A DNA stretch of 64,000 nt from Sepiola atlantica (GCA_963556195.1 OY744553.1:14462939-14526938), one strand, 5' to 3'. Numbered from the stretch's first letter, positions 1-11,660 are shown. Numbers and translations: made by a program. Notes: generated by a model from the letters alone, not told the origin.

Positions 1-140
1 GTTACGTTTGAAATTCCGTACAGATTTCGACAAGATGCACCTGAAGAAGGTAGGAGGTTCCATTGACCGAAACGTTGTGAGAATTTCATCCAAGATGAGA
101 ACCATAGTCCGAATAATTCAAATAATACAAATTATCAATC
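1..140 (+). repeat. Interspersed repeat copy with GACCGAAACGTTG motif
   Basis: Shares long stretches with 28925-29120, including TCGACCGAAACGTTGT-like text, AAGATGAGAAC and CCGAATAAT. The CTGAAGA...CGAAACG spacing recalls the hammerhead-like motifs elsewhere, but no stems or cleavage triplet can be drawn. Truncated by the window edge. Confidence 0.6.
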
Positions 141-457
141 CTCATCTCAAAAATTCTGAAACATAATACTTTTTTTTTATATAATTTTTTTTTTTTTTTA
201 AATACTTTTTGATTCTTCCCATCAATCGTTTTCACAGCCATCCACATAAGTCAGATGCAAGTTGAGTCACTCATGCAATGGTTTGCATAAAAAGCAGTTA
301 TTGCAGCTGAAGAATTTTTCCTTTTTTTGGCGGGAAAGAGGTCACCAAATTCAAGTCCGGCTATTTAGTCCAGTCGGAATAGATTGTCTTTGGGGGGAAC
401 AAATTGAGACCAAACTAAATTTGACATCATTGGAAAGGTTATTTTATATCAAACAAG

Positions 458-985
458 AAAAATACCCGTCCCATGGCAGGTAAAATTAATTTCCCCAAAC
501 AAAACAATTTTGCATTATTTTTATATCCCCCTACCTCAAGGTATAATGATACTAAACCCTATGTCTAGAATACATATTCTAATTTTGATCAAAATCCATG
601 AAATTATTTTCATTCTAAAAACTCTAAAATTCAATGCTTGAGAAGAAATTGAAAATCAGAGAATCTATCTTAATTGGTATCTAATGAATATGGATCAAAT
701 TTAATGCAAATCTGAAATATTTAAACTTTTAAATGGGAGGTTGTGCCCCCTAAAAACCCATTAAAATATTCCAAAGAAACTGACATTTGGGGAATATTTA
801 TTAATTGATGTCTAATACCTATTCTTAAAATTTTACCCAGCTTTGCCCCCTCCGCCTAAAACTAAGTTAAACTAAATATAGCCCAAATTACCAACTTTTA
901 CACTTAGCGGCTGTGTTTCAAAGTTCATAATGATCAGTTAATTAGTTTAGGAGTGAATCCTGTACATACAAATACATAAACATAT
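458..985 (-). mobile_element. Helitron-like non-autonomous element, copy 1
   Basis: About 520 bp, similar throughout to copies at 5297, 33777 and (inverted) 40905. Shared words on the + strand include ATACCCGTCCC, ACTAAACCYTATGTCTAGAAT and TAATTAGTTTAGGAGTGAATC. The CTAG end is decayed here. No coding capacity. Confidence 0.55.
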
Positions 986-1054
986 ACGCATATTTAACTT
1001 TATATAAATAGAGACGAATCGGGCATTCACTGTGTATTATACAAACAATAAACA

Positions 1055-1635
1055 TGTTTCACTGCAGTTTCAGGTTTTAACTCATCAAACCCTTTCCACC
1101 AGCAACCCAGGCATTTCAGGATAAATTATTTGCAAGCTAATTTATTTATGATTTATTTACTTCAAAAGTGCTCAATACATGAGTAAAGCTTAGTATGAAA
1201 ATATTCTTATGGCAAGCAAGTTACACAGATATGTGTTTTGCTCCTTAAGAGCTCATCAGGCTGAGTGAAACAGAGATTTATGTGTAGCTTGCTTGCCATA
1301 AGTATATTTTTATATATATTTTGTGTATTATATTTAAAATAGCAACAGCAATATGCACAATACAGAATTAAGACCTTTTAAATATTTTCTCTTTTTTTCT
1401 ACCGTAACTTTTGAAATGCTGAGAATATGTCGCTATATTATTGTTTAATTCTAATGTTATTTTTATATATATATTTTTTTATTTGCAAATAGCTTCACTC
1501 ATGAAATGTAAAAACGCAAATTAAATCTTGTAGATGCTCCGAGGTCAGTCATCAGTGATGAAGTCGTTTCATTGTAAGTTTCAGGTTTGAAAATCATCAG
1601 ATCCGCTCCACCAGCAACCCAGGCATTTCTCAAAA
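1055..1635. repeat. Paired short repeats (CACCAGCAACCCAGGCATTT)
   Basis: Two related ~70-bp blocks (1055-1125 and 1565-1635) carry GTTTCA-y-TG-y-A-GTTTCAGGTTT and end CCACCAGCAACCCAGGCATTT. Between them lies AT-rich DNA and the inverted repeat at 1193-1316. They may be the two ends of one decayed element; no ORF. Confidence 0.45.
1193..1316. mobile_element. Small foldback element (TATGGCAAGCAAG arms)
   Basis: Arms TATGGCAAGCAAGTTACACA and the inverse of TGTGTAGCTTGCTTGCCATA pair with one mismatch. They enclose, on the minus strand, CTGATGA-GCTC-TTAA-GGAGC-AAAAC, a hammerhead-like core whose GAAA is AAAA. The arm sequence is shared with 41541-41718. Confidence 0.6.
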
Positions 1636-1989
1636 TAAAAATGCCCCCTCCTTCTCTTTGAATAAAACATACGTTTTAGCAGTCACATATTTTGATGTAT
1701 TGTTTCCTCTTGATGTAAATAGACACATTTATCGCTGAGTCATTGGCCTATTGACCAATCAGATGACTTATCACATAAATACAGTTTGTTGAACTTGTTC
1801 TTTGAAGTGTCCACACAAGTGTATTCCCACCGTCAGTTGGAGTCAGACAGTGGTACTAATCGGATGTGCTGAGGTTGGTCCCTTCTAACTCAGCAGTCTA
1901 AAATGGAATTTACAAGGATGTGTGACCCCCCCCCCCTCCCCCTGCGTAAAGATTGCTGTTGGCTGTTTTTAATTCTTTTTCAGTACTGC

Positions 1990-2210
1990 CAAAATGGCCT
2001 TTTGGCTAGGAGCAAAGTGTAGTATCTGCTCCGATATTACACTTCATCTTTTTTGTCCTCGGGTAGTAAAGGAGAAATTCTTCTAGACTGAGGCAATTTT
2101 AATTTTTGTTCCACTCCAGAGTTCCCCTTTTTGGGGAGATGAATTTTCCTCACATTAAGAACCAACCTTATGTCTAACTCTGCCCCTGTGGGGAGGCAAG
2201 TAAATAGGAA
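1990..2210 (+). mobile_element. U2 snRNA-headed SINE copy, plus orientation
   Basis: Starts TGGCCTTTTGGCTAGGAGCA then AAGTGTAGTATCTGCTC, nearly the 5' end of U2 snRNA (its branch-site-pairing word GTGTAGTA included). It ends with CCTTATGTCTAACTCTGCCC and AGGCAAGTAAATA, matching the 3' tail of the fuller copy at 44375-44753. Internally shortened. Confidence 0.6.
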
Positions 2211-2534
2211 AAATGGCATTGTCTACTTTGTGAATCATAGACACATTCTATCGCGCTGGTTCGAACATGGAGTCGTCAGATGGACTTTCGAACTCAAATA
2301 AAAATTTAATCATAATGGTTACACCTCATCCATTTCCTCATTATAACGTGTTTTTTTTTTGACTAAATCTTGCTAAACAGACATTAAATCTATATAAAGA
2401 ATATCCCTCCCCTCCCCCAGGTTTCTTTTAATCCGTAAAAGAATCATAAATTGATACGTTCTGGCTGGTTTTCGGTTGCATATTTCTATTAGTATATATG
2501 AAGTGTTGAGTTTGCAGACTGTGACAATTTCTTG

Positions 2535-2695
2535 TTGACGTACGCTACCCCGCCAAGGAGAAGGTAATGCCTGGGAGGATGGTACCATGACCACAGAACA
2601 GATACTACACTACCCCCCCCCCCCCAAACAAAAAAAAAAGAGGAGGTGATAATGCCTGGGAGGATGGTATCATGATGAACGAACAGATACTAGAT
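2535..2695 (-). repeat. Two tandem U2-like SINE units, inverted
   Basis: AAGGTAATGCCTGGGAGGAT followed by GGTACCATGAccacaGAACAGATACTACACT appears twice, separated by a C-run. On the minus strand each unit begins like U2 nt ~30-48 (TGTAGTATCTGTTC) and runs to GCATTACCTCC. Same units as at 25985-26390. Confidence 0.6.
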
Positions 2696-3566
2696 TAACG
2701 CCCGCCACATACACACTGAATTGAGCATTGAAAGATAGCATAGTTTCGGCTTCAGATAGAAAAGTACCAAATCTCCATTACTAGGAGATGCGTTTAACAT
2801 TCAAGAGGGGTTGGACGTGCTATGCGTTCTGGTTGGTTTCTGTAAATCTGAATGTTTGGTAAATGGGGCTAATTTTGCTACGCTCCCAATCTGTTTTTAA
2901 TGTCAACACTAAAAATTTTATCTCGGCCATATTTTTCTTTTGGTATTATTGTGGATTAACACCCTCAGATAAATCACCCCCTGAATAAATGAGATTTTTT
3001 TTTTGTAGGTGATAATGTGTAAACCTGAATAGATGTGTAGACATGAAAAACTGAAAAAAAAAAAAGAAAAGCAAGCAATTATTTTAGAATGAGGAATCAG
3101 TTTCGCATATAAATTTAATGTAAAATGATCCCTCATTTCCGGATCATTCTAGCATTTTAGGGCTGTAGCCAATTTTTTTTTTTGCCTATGGGAGATAAAT
3201 TGTGTAATTTTTTTTGTGGGGGTTCTACTTTTTTTTTTTTAGGCGATTACATGTGGTTTTACGACTTTGCCACTCGGACTTAAAATTAGTGGTTAAAAAA
3301 ATTTAGCTAACAGACCTAAAAAAGTTAGAATGGCCCGGAAATGGAAGACTTTACTTTTAATTAATATACAAAACCGATTATCCACTCTAAATTCTAAAAA
3401 AAAATTTTTTTTTTTGTCAAGTTCTTCAGGGTGTTTACATGTAATCACCTATAAAAAGTAGAATCTCATTTTTTGGTGGTGGGTGTGATTTAGCAAAGGA
3501 TGTTAATCCACAAATTTATCCTTCTTTCTCATAAACTTATTTTTACTGGACCATAATGCATAACAT
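2696..3566. other. No gene seen
   Basis: AT-rich sequence with mononucleotide runs. Two parts (2990-3030 and 3420-3490) share TAGGTGATTACATGT-like and GATTTTTTTTTTG text in opposite senses, suggesting a decayed inverted repeat across 2930-3520. Lies downstream of Abraxas. Confidence 0.4.
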
Positions 3567-3572
3567 TTTATT
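3567..3572 (-). terminator. AATAAA poly(A) signal abutting the Abraxas stop codon
   Basis: The minus strand reads TAA then AATAAA with no gap after the SPFF stop. If used, the 3' UTR would be only about 20-30 nt. Other AT-rich hexamers lie further on, so usage is uncertain. Confidence 0.4.
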
Positions 3573-4660
3573 TTAGAAGAACGGAGACACGGATCGCTCA
3601 TTTCTTACGGAGCTATAGTCAAGGTTATTCGATTCTCTCCGGCTGGGGGAGTTGCTCGAAGATAAAGATCTTTCCTTTGGCCGCGTTGGCCGGCAACGTC
3701 GGACAGGCGACTTATGCACCTCTTTATTGAGAGAGTCAGTTTTCGTAGATGGCGTAATTGAAGTGCCGCTACGATTGGAATCGATCCTGGACTCTCGTGA
3801 ACTTGTCGGCGTTGTGGTTACTGCCGGACTCTTTGATTGCGGAGTGCGTGTTCTCAAATGACGCGGGCTGCTGCTAGTGCCGCTGTCGGTTGTCGGAGTC
3901 GGGGAGGGGGAGGAATTTCTTGCTGACAACGGGGAATAGGATCGAGTCATCGTTGACGGTTTTGTTGTGGTCACTGACCCACTTTGTTGTTGTTGTTGTT
4001 GCTGCTGCTGCTGTTGTTGAGGGTCAGGCCGACTGCGAGTCCGCCGTCGTGTCCCACCGCTGCTCAATGAAGCAGGATTCGTGTTGGCACTGGCGGATTC
4101 CGGTAAAGAATTATTCCGAGAAATAGTACCATTCTTGGAAGACATCTGACTGCACATGTTTGCGACACCCGGAGGAGATTGCAGCTGGGCTCCCATGGGA
4201 ACCGTCACACAGTTCTCCGATGGTAGAGAGTCCTCGCTGTTTACGATATCTGGAACTTCCTTTGCTTCCTTCAGGACATTTTCAACAAACGAGAAATGGT
4301 CCGGCGCCAACGTTGGTTTTTTGGGGCCAGTGTCGGCAACACTTTTAACGGTGGCCGCTATCACTGTAGACAAATGCGAACCGTCCATTCTGACGGTGGC
4401 ACTTTTATTGTTGTTGCTTGGTGCGTGGACTGCACTAGGCTTTAATGGTACAGAAAGGTTGGCATCTTGGTCGGCGGGGACCTGATGCAATAGACATTCC
4501 CCAGAGTTTTCAGGTGGCTGTGATAGAGCTGTTGATGAGGAAGGGGAGGATATAAAGTCGTCTTCGCCAAAAAAGCCATTTGAATTGCTTCCACGTTGGC
4601 TTTTCGTCAAATGGACTTCCAATTTAATTTTATGCTCAGATTCAGAATTGTTCAAGAAAT
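3573..4660 (-). CDS. ABRAXAS1: Abraxas last exon: disordered tail with C-terminal SPFF
   Basis: Acceptor CTTTTTCCAG|AT; 361 codons and TAA. Reading enters as D-FLNNSESEH; the TTG at 4655 is internal, not a start. The tail is rich in S, T, P, R and N. It has a run of 12 glutamines encoded by mixed CAA/CAG (3981-4019), basic nuclear-import-like clusters (RRRTRSRP; RRCRPTRPKER) and many SP/TP sites. It ends RSVSPFF-stop. SPxF at the very C-terminus is the phospho-motif by which ABRAXAS1 binds the BRCA1 BRCT repeats, so BRCA1 recruitment is probably conserved here. Apart from that motif the tail would not be recognisable. Confidence 0.92.
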
Positions 4661-4685
4661 CTGGAAAAAGAAAGAAAAAAAAAAA

Positions 4686-4811
4686 ATCACAATTTTATTA
4701 AAAAAATTTAATTGCATACAGAATTATTCTTTTTTAATCTAACCCCCCCCCAAAAAAAAATCACAATTTTATTAAAAAAATTTAATTGCATACAGAATTA
4801 TTTTTTTTCAA

Positions 4812-4815
<4 letters not shown>
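4686..4815. repeat. 75-bp tandem duplication in last Abraxas intron
   Basis: TCACAATTTTATTAAAAAAA...GCATACAGAATTATT occurs at 4686 and 4761, 75 bp apart and almost identical. It sits close to the acceptor of the last exon, among poly-A runs. Confidence 0.7.
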
Positions 4816-4845
<30 letters not shown>

Positions 4846-5296
4846 ATCTTATTTGTTCATTCCATTAATCATTTTTAATCCTGTCATAATATTCTTCATT
4901 ATTAACCCGTATCCTCAAGTGATTTTTGGCCTTGAGAACTGGCAACTCATTAGTAAAAAAAAAAAAAAAAAAAAATAATTCTTTAATTCCTCATCCTGCA
5001 ATCTATAATAAAGACCATTGTGTATTTATTAATATATAAATAAATATAATTCCGTCCGATCACATAAAAGTTAGCGAGTAAAAAAAGTGCCTTTTCTAGT
5101 CACGGACAAACAAGTGGTGAAGAGAACTAGAAAGCAAATAGCAACTTCTGCCACATTCAATGAATTTGGAAAAAAATCCTCTAATCTAAAATCAACGGTG
5201 AGTGTTTTCTTGTCTTTCTTTAGGTCATCAGAAATGGTAATAATTTATATATGAAAAAGTAAATTACTGACATAATTCTATGATTTCATATGACTA

Positions 5297-5815
5297 CTAG
5301 AATACTGGTCTCAGGACGGCTAAAATTAATACGCTGAGCAGAACAGATTTGCACCACTTTTATGTCACCTTACGAAGATTAAAATCAAGATATAATGATA
5401 CCAAACCTTATGTCTAGAATCCTTATTCAATATTACATGATTTTGATTCTAAAAAATTTTTTAAATTTAAACCTGAAGCTTAATGGGTCTTAAGAAGAAA
5501 TTTAAATTCAAGGAATCTTGCTTAATTAATGTCTAATGACTATGGATCAAATTCAATGCAAATCTGATATATTTAAATTTTCAAATAAGAAGCTGTTCCC
5601 ATATTATGTCCCCTAAAACCCCCTTTAAAATACTTGAAATTTGGGGAATATTAATTGATGTTTAATACCCATTGTTAAAATTTCACAAAAATCAGAGGTA
5701 TCTAAATTTTCATGAAACTAAATATAGCCCACATTTGAACCCTTTATGCCTAGCAGCTGTGTTCCAAAATTCATAATGATCGGTTAATTAGTTTAGGAGT
5801 GTATCATGTATATTA
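5297..5815 (-). mobile_element. Helitron-like non-autonomous element, copy 2
   Basis: Same family as 458-985 and 33777-34320. The minus-strand terminus is ...CAGTATTCTAG|T, with CTAG at 5300-5297 followed by T, as at Helitron 3' ends. No ORF. Intronic in Abraxas. Confidence 0.55.
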
Positions 5816-5844
5816 TCATTAGGGTTTTTGATCGCTCGTGGAGG

Positions 5845-6201
5845 AAGAAAACTCTCCCTGGTTTTCTGCCACCTTATTTTGTACCTAGCTAGGCGTGACC
5901 ATGTAGGACCCAGTTGGCTATCGCGGTCGTCTATCCAACGGGTTTTTGGCCTTCTTCTTGGTCTTTTCCATTGCCTCGGGGTCCATTCTGTCGCCTCAAG
6001 TGTCCACCTGTTGTCTGTATATTTCGAAAGGTGACCTGCCTATCTATGTTTAGTCATTCATATGGTGGTGATAATGTTATCAATTCTAGTTTGCTGTCTG
6101 ATCCAGGTGTTTCTTTTTCTTTCTTGTAGACTGATGCCAAGCATAATGCGCTCCATTTTACATTGTGCCACTCTTAGCCCTTCTTTTACTGCTTTGTTAA
6201 G
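5845..6201 (-). pseudogene. LINE reverse-transcriptase C-terminal fragment
   Basis: Minus strand gives LNKAVKEGLRVAQCKMERIM then LGISLQERKRNTWIRQQT and, after a stop, RWAGHLSKYTDNRWTLEATE and RPRRRPKTRWIDD. The MERxMLGISLxDR, WxGHxxRxTDxRW and GRPxxRWxDD motifs mark the C-terminal region of a widespread animal LINE ORF2 type. Interrupted by a stop and frame changes, so dead. Confidence 0.75.
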
Positions 6202-6269
6202 TGCTCATGTATATACGCATATATAAATATACTTATATAAATATACTCATATAAATATACTCAACTTTA

Positions 6270-6887
6270 GGTGCTTGTCCAGTGCAATGGCCGTACGAAA
6301 AAATTATTATTAATGTTGAAAAAAAGTAAAAAAATTATCCACTAGAACTTTAATTACAAGTATTTTCCCATTTTTTACGAAATCGCTTCGATGAGTATGC
6401 CTCCATCTTCTTTCGTTGAACAGATAACAAGGGCAGATAATTTGCAAGGGCAGATAATCACGCAATTTTTTAAAAACAAAAAAACAACTACATAGGTAAA
6501 ATTTTCTGAAAATGGATGTCAACCGGTTGAATATGGAGGATATAATTTATTTATGTAGTGATGTTAGGAAATCTATTGATTTTTTACAGTCTCAGCGGCT
6601 AATTGCAGGAATAAGCATATGTACATGTTTTTTTAAAAATTGCGGGATTATCTGCCCTTGCAAATTATCTACCCTTGAATTATGTTCAACGAAAGAAGAT
6701 GGAGGCATACTCATCGAAGGGATTGCTATAATACGTACAATGGTAAAATACTTGTAATTAAAGTTCTAGTTGATAATTTTTTCTACTTTTTTCAACATTG
6801 AACAATAAAATATCACTGAGTAAGTACATAATATTGTTTTCATAAATAAATAATTTTTTCGTACGGCCTTTGCACTGGACAAGCACC
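6270..6887. mobile_element. Long-TIR MITE with perfect 8-bp target duplication
   Basis: GGTGCTTGTCCAGTGCAATG starts at 6270 and its inverse ends at 6887. CAACTTTA flanks both sides (6262-6269, 6888-6895). Arms of ~220 bp pair strongly. The centre and right arm contain an open frame at 6512-6757 (MDVNRLNMEDIIYLCSDVRK and on; later CSTKEDGG), faintly like the N-terminus of a Merlin/ISXO2-type transposase. An 8-bp duplication also fits Merlin or hAT. Lies in the Abraxas intron between 7006 and 4661. Confidence 0.75.
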
Positions 6888-7006
6888 CAACTTTATAAAG
6901 ATAAACATATTCTTATAAAAATCTTATATAAAAAAAACAAAACAATATTCGTTTAATTATCCGTTTCTGCTTTTGACAAAAGAGATCTGTTGAAAATAAC
7001 ACCAAC

Positions 7007-7238
7007 CTGTGATGAGACGTTCTTTATCGGTGACCACCGATTCCTTGTTTCCGTGTTCCTTGAGGGTGTTCGCTTCTTCCTTCTGCAGACCGGCATTCTG
7101 GCTGTCGATCTGCGATGAGGGAGACAGTGCAGATTTAGGTTCGTTATTCAGTTGCTGAGCCACCTGTTCGTACTTCTCCACTTCTTTTTCCAACTCCTCA
7201 AGCTGTTTCTCGTCGTCCAAAACCTGGAAGCTGATTTT
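7007..7238 (-). CDS. ABRAXAS1: Abraxas exon: coiled coil and linker
   Basis: Acceptor CTCTCCAG|AAA, donor ACAG|GTTGGT; 232 nt, 77 codons plus one base. The first ~30 residues (KISFQVLDDEKQLEELEKEV, then EKYEQVAQQL) have heptad spacing of L/V and alternating charge, as expected for the homodimer coiled coil. The rest is polar and probably disordered (ALSPSSQIDSQ and on). It joins in frame to the last exon through a split Asp codon. Confidence 0.87.
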
Positions 7239-7579
7239 CTGGAGAGCAAAAAACAACAGTAAAGATTTTAAATTGATAAAGAGTGACGGAGAGCTACAAC
7301 GGAGGTTGAAGGATACAATTTTCTCAGTCTATGGCCAACCGTCCTCCAGAGATAGGACCTGCTTTTGAGCGTGTCGCCTAACAGGAAAAACACCACGGTG
7401 AACATGTAAGTTTTTACTGTGTATTTAGCACATACATTCTTTACCTTTTGATCAATAACTTGTGCATTTTTATTGTCTAGGAACAATGTATTTAATAATT
7501 ATATGTTTAATCTATGTTTACATGTTATGGTTTCTGTTTTTATTGTTTGCTGTAGGCAAATTTAAAAAAAAATTTTTTT

Positions 7580-7960
7580 TTTAAACATAGTTCACCCCAA
7601 ACAAGGCAGGCCGCCACTGTAGACGTAAGGGGCCACTGTAGACGTAAGGGGCTACTGAGAAAAAAAAGGGTGAAGGTTTTGGGGGCGTCAACCTAATTTA
7701 GGAGCTGCGCAGTGAGATGTCTGTTTACATTAGTTTTAAATTTCTGCATGTCAGGAAAGCAGGGAGCAGGGAGGGAGTTCCAGAGTTCAGCAGCACAAAG
7801 AAAAGAAGCTTTTGGAGTAGAAAGCTCTTCGGCATCTGGGGACCTCCACAGTGAACGGATGGGATTTGGCAGATTGTCGGGTTGGTCTAGTGTTGGTCAG
7901 ACCACAATCCATTGAAGTACTTGTAAAACAGAAATTATTAATAAATGAAATGTTTATGTC
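7580..7960 (-). pseudogene. LINE 3' end fragment (type A)
   Basis: Minus strand encodes DCGLTNTRPTRQSAKSHPFT, then VEVPRCRRAFYSKSFF and WNSLPA in a neighbouring frame. The AKSHPFTVEVxRC...FYSxSFFPRTAxLWNSLPxxCFP pattern is the C-terminal end of a LINE ORF2. It is followed by the shared tail TTACGTCTACAGTGGC and GCCTTGTTTGGGGTGAA. Same family as 10725, 12120, 14045, 34365, 38215 and 44100. 7960-8035 adds a stub of the Helitron-like family. Confidence 0.7.
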
Positions 7961-8035
7961 CCTTACGAAGATTAAAATCAAGATATAATGATACTAAATC
8001 TTATGTCTAGAATCCTTATTCAAATGTTATTCTTA

Positions 8036-8922
8036 TTTTCTACATATGTGCATACTTCAGGCTCTTGGAATACAAGACAATTATAAATTGGCCTCTATTA
8101 ATTTCACAAACGTCAGGATTTTAACATCCGGGTAGATAGAGTAGTGTCACGGCCATCATAAGAGTAAAGGCCTGTTAACTGGAAAATTACGTCATGCTGT
8201 CTAGTTACAAACAGGAGCTGTCGAACAGTCAGACTATGGGCATTTCGCTTAAAAGTTCATCAAAATTAACTAATTTTAATTAAATTTCCAGTATTTATTA
8301 ATTAACGATAACGGAATATAATTAACCCATTACTTTATTAGAAATCTTAGTGCAAATGTATTATTTTGTGTAATTTGCGTAGGCTAGACAGCAAACATTA
8401 AATTAATACTTAATAAAATGGTGTTGTCATAAATTTTTTAATTTTTAAGACATGAACATTTTTCTTTGAAAAATAATGTCTGATTTAATATTCGTTCTTT
8501 AAATAAGTTCATTTTTTCCGGTCTACATCGAATGAAAAGACTATTATCAGTTATACTGCATGGAAATATCTCTTAGTTTTATAAACTAATTTTAAGACGA
8601 ATCTCTTTTCTTAGGGAGTTTTATTCTTTATATGAACATTTTATTTTAGCTGAATAATTTGATAAAAGTTGCTCTCATTTCCGAAAAAATAAATGTTCCT
8701 TGATTTTGTTTTTAACTTAAAAGTAAATCAAACATGAAAAGTGAATCAAATATGAAAGATTACAAATTCATCAAAGTAACACAAAATCAATAATTCAAAA
8801 TAATTAATTAATAGAACATTTATTGAAATAAATTAAAATGTATTTTTTTTTTTTTTTTTTTTCAGAACAAACAATTTACAATATAGTAAGAATTTGTAAT
8901 AAATTAAAACAGTCATGTTTTT

Positions 8923-8953
<31 letters not shown>

Positions 8954-9235
8954 CCAAACGAACAGTTTATTTACAATATATTATTTGAATATCTCGCTTA
9001 TTCATTGGATTTTCGCACACATTTTGGACAAAACTTATTAATTAGTCTAAAATTGTATTTTTTCATCCCGAAATAAAATTCTAATTCTTTTTAAGACTTT
9101 AAGACATCAATCTTTATCAGCTGTTAATAGTCAAAATCAACCGGAAAAAACGAAATCGCCATTTACATTTTCCATCACGTCAAGACTCTGAACATGTGAT
9201 CATTTTTAGGAAATACGTTTGAAAAAAAGGAACAA
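8036..9235. other. AT-rich intron sequence, no gene seen
   Basis: Very AT-rich and repeat-poor, apart from T12-G18 style homopolymer runs near 8837-8860 and 8918-8953. No coherent coding frame. Confidence 0.5.
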
Positions 9236-9240
9236 AAAAT

Positions 9241-9435
9241 GATATCCAAGTGAATGAATAATCCTTAGGAGGGTATCCGTGTTCTTGGTAGGGGAATAAA
9301 GTCACAATAGTAGAAACAAGTTAAAAATGATATCCAAGTGAATGAATAATCCTTAGGAGGGTATCCGTGTTCTTGGTAGGGGAATAAAGTCACAATAGTA
9401 GAAACAAGTTAACAACGATTTCCAAGTGAATGAAT
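9241..9435. repeat. 88-bp tandem repeat, 2.2 copies
   Basis: Units start at 9241, 9329 and 9417 (GATATCCAAGTGAATGAATA, later GGTATCCGTGTTCTTGG). The first two are almost identical and the third is truncated. Confidence 0.85.
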
Positions 9436-10724
9436 AATCTTATGGACGTGAGTCTGCTTGTCTGATTATAGATGGACGCATGCGTGTTAAGTGCTTTGAG
9501 AACTTTCGATCAGGATTGATAATGGTAGCAAAAACCACTATCAAATTTTGACTCAGTTGACAGACCTTCTTTTTACAATAGCCACAGGATTGGTGATAAA
9601 ATGAATCCAACTTACGAAAGGATGTATTCAATTTTGTCGCGCATATTTACTCGGGAGGAAGCCGGCTCAACGCGACTGGGATGATAGCCGTTTCAAGTAC
9701 AAGCAAGTAAGTAGAGAACAGATATTTAGTGGTCAGACTTATTTCTCTTTGAGGTAAACATTTTACAGGCAAAAGTTATTTCTCTTGGGTCGAATCCCTT
9801 GGTAACAAAACATACATCCTCGAATCTCGCGGCAACTCTTGTACCAATATGGGGTCTAGAATTATGACTAGAATTCTTTCTCAGTTTATGGCGTATTGTT
9901 CTACACGCCGCCTAACAGAAATAATGTCATGGGGAACATGTAAAATTTTACTGTGTTTTTAGCTTCTTATCTTGTGCATTATTTATTGGATGGGAATAAT
10001 GTATTTAATTATATGTTTAATCTACGTAACCGTGATATGTATATCACTGTTACTGGTTTTATAATTCGTCATAGGCAAACTATTAATAAATGAAATGTCG
10101 GCAAAATTGAAATTTAGCACCTAAGACGGCGTCTGCACTATGCCACCGGTGTTAAGGTAAAAAACGTCTCCTAGTTTACAGAAAACAAATTACTATTCCT
10201 CAGCCTATTTCGTAATTTGTTTTTTTTTGTCAGTAAAAAATAATATATTAGAAGATTCTTTTACCATTTTTATTGTGAAAATAAAATCAGTGTTTTTTTT
10301 TATAAATGGATTTGAAATCTAACAAACAGTAATCTTCGGTATTTTCATTTTTTTTTTTTTTTTCCCCAGATCTTTCAAATAATAAAATCAGTTCTTGTGC
10401 AGCGTTATAAAAATAACTGCATTTAAAATTTATTGCAAATTTACAATTTAATAAAAGTTTTTTTCTTTTTCAAATAATAAAAATCTGTAATTTTTTTTTT
10501 TCCGAATTAAATTTACAAAAACAAACTTTTTATTGTTATAGGCAAATGAACTTTCTATTACTAAATAAAATGTCTTGCTCCGCTTCAAGATTCTTACTGT
10601 CTTATTTCCTACACACGTGCGTAGCCAATGCAATATATAGCCATTCTCATTTATTGTCTTCATAGTTTTTTTATGTACTAACATGTCACAGCTTATCAAG
10701 ACCCAAAGGCTACTCGAGGATAAG
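9436..10724. other. Intronic AT-rich DNA, no gene seen
   Basis: Contains a block (9850-10090) related to 7320-7560, sharing GTGCATT-y-TTATTG and ATATGTTTAATCTA-yGT, so an interspersed repeat is present twice. No coding frame supported. Confidence 0.45.
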
Positions 10725-11345
10725 GGCTACTGAGTTTGTCAGGAGAACGGTGAGATAACATCTTAAGGATTGGTAACGATGGTTAAAACTGGGCAGAATT
10801 TGATTATTAAAGAGGATGCGGCTCAACAAGAATTTGTTAACATTGGACTTGAAAACGTCCATGTTGTAGTCATCAGGGAAGCAGCCCTGTAGTATTGCGT
10901 TCCACAGATGGGAAGTTCTTGGAAAGAAACTTTGCTCATGGAAGTTCAGTTTAGTTTTAAGTACACAGAGGAAGAAAGGAAAATTATTTATAGTGGTTGT
11001 AGGAAGACGAGTTTTGTTGTGAATGGGGGGAACGGGAGGGGGGTACCATAGATCGGAGCTCAGCCTACCATAACAATAGAGTATTGATTTACTCCTCTCC
11101 AGGAGTTAGGCACAAGGCCAGTTTTTATCTTACTCCCACAAGTAAGATGTGACCCAAGGTCGGGTCGGGAAATAGAGTAGAGAAAGACTAGCAACTTCTC
11201 TTCAGTGAGAAAGAGGCTGCAGGGAAGAGAAGAGGACATCTTCCACTAAATTTCGAAGTCGGGTTTATACTCTGTCAAGGCAGGAAAGGGTAATCTGAGC
11301 GGCACCTCTCCAGATGTGGCACCAGTACTCCAACAGGTAACCCGT
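10725..11345 (-). pseudogene. LINE 3' end (type A), interrupted by a SINE tail
   Basis: Minus strand: LLEYWCHIWRGAAQITLSCL then DRVQTRLRNLVEDV near 11340-11230, and FHEQSFFPRTSHLWNAILQG then CFPDDYNMDVFKSNVNKFLL near 10945-10815. The LINE reading is split by an 80-bp insertion at 11085-11165. Nested order shows the SINE arrived later. Confidence 0.75.
11085..11165 (-). mobile_element. 5'-truncated U2-headed SINE (tail only)
   Basis: TTTACTCCTCTCCAGGAGTT followed by CTTACTCCCACAAGTAAGAT and GACCCAAGGTCGGGTC is the same as the tail of 44375-44753. Only the tail is present, as expected of a 5'-truncated retrocopy inserted in a LINE. Confidence 0.75.
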
Positions 11346-11660
11346 TAATAGATGAAATGTTTTTGTCCGCCAACACAATGTATAAGTATGTTTGCGCCTC
11401 TGTGCCGACCGCTTACCCCAAATGCATGTGCCGTAGTTTCTGTTCTTCATCTTTTTGGCTATGTCGGCATTTTAGTGTTACCAGTTGCGGAGGGCGCAAA
11501 GTCACAGTTCACAATTTGCATACATAATAAAAAAACAATACAGACACAGATATAGAATTGTTGAACACGGATTTTATGTACACAGAGGAAGAAATGAAAG
11601 TTCTTTGCAGTGGTGGTAGCTAGACGGGTATTCGATGTGAGGGTTTTACAGGTTTGGTTT

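Noticed and set aside
1240..1275. CTGATGAGCTC...GGAGC as an active hammerhead
   Set aside because: The invariant GAAA is AAAA and stem I does not form.
3652..4485. Plus-strand frames of 62-109 codons
   Set aside because: Antisense shadows of the Abraxas last exon.
6512..6757. 81-codon frame as a host gene
   Set aside because: Lies inside a MITE and partly in its inverted repeat; at best a transposase remnant.
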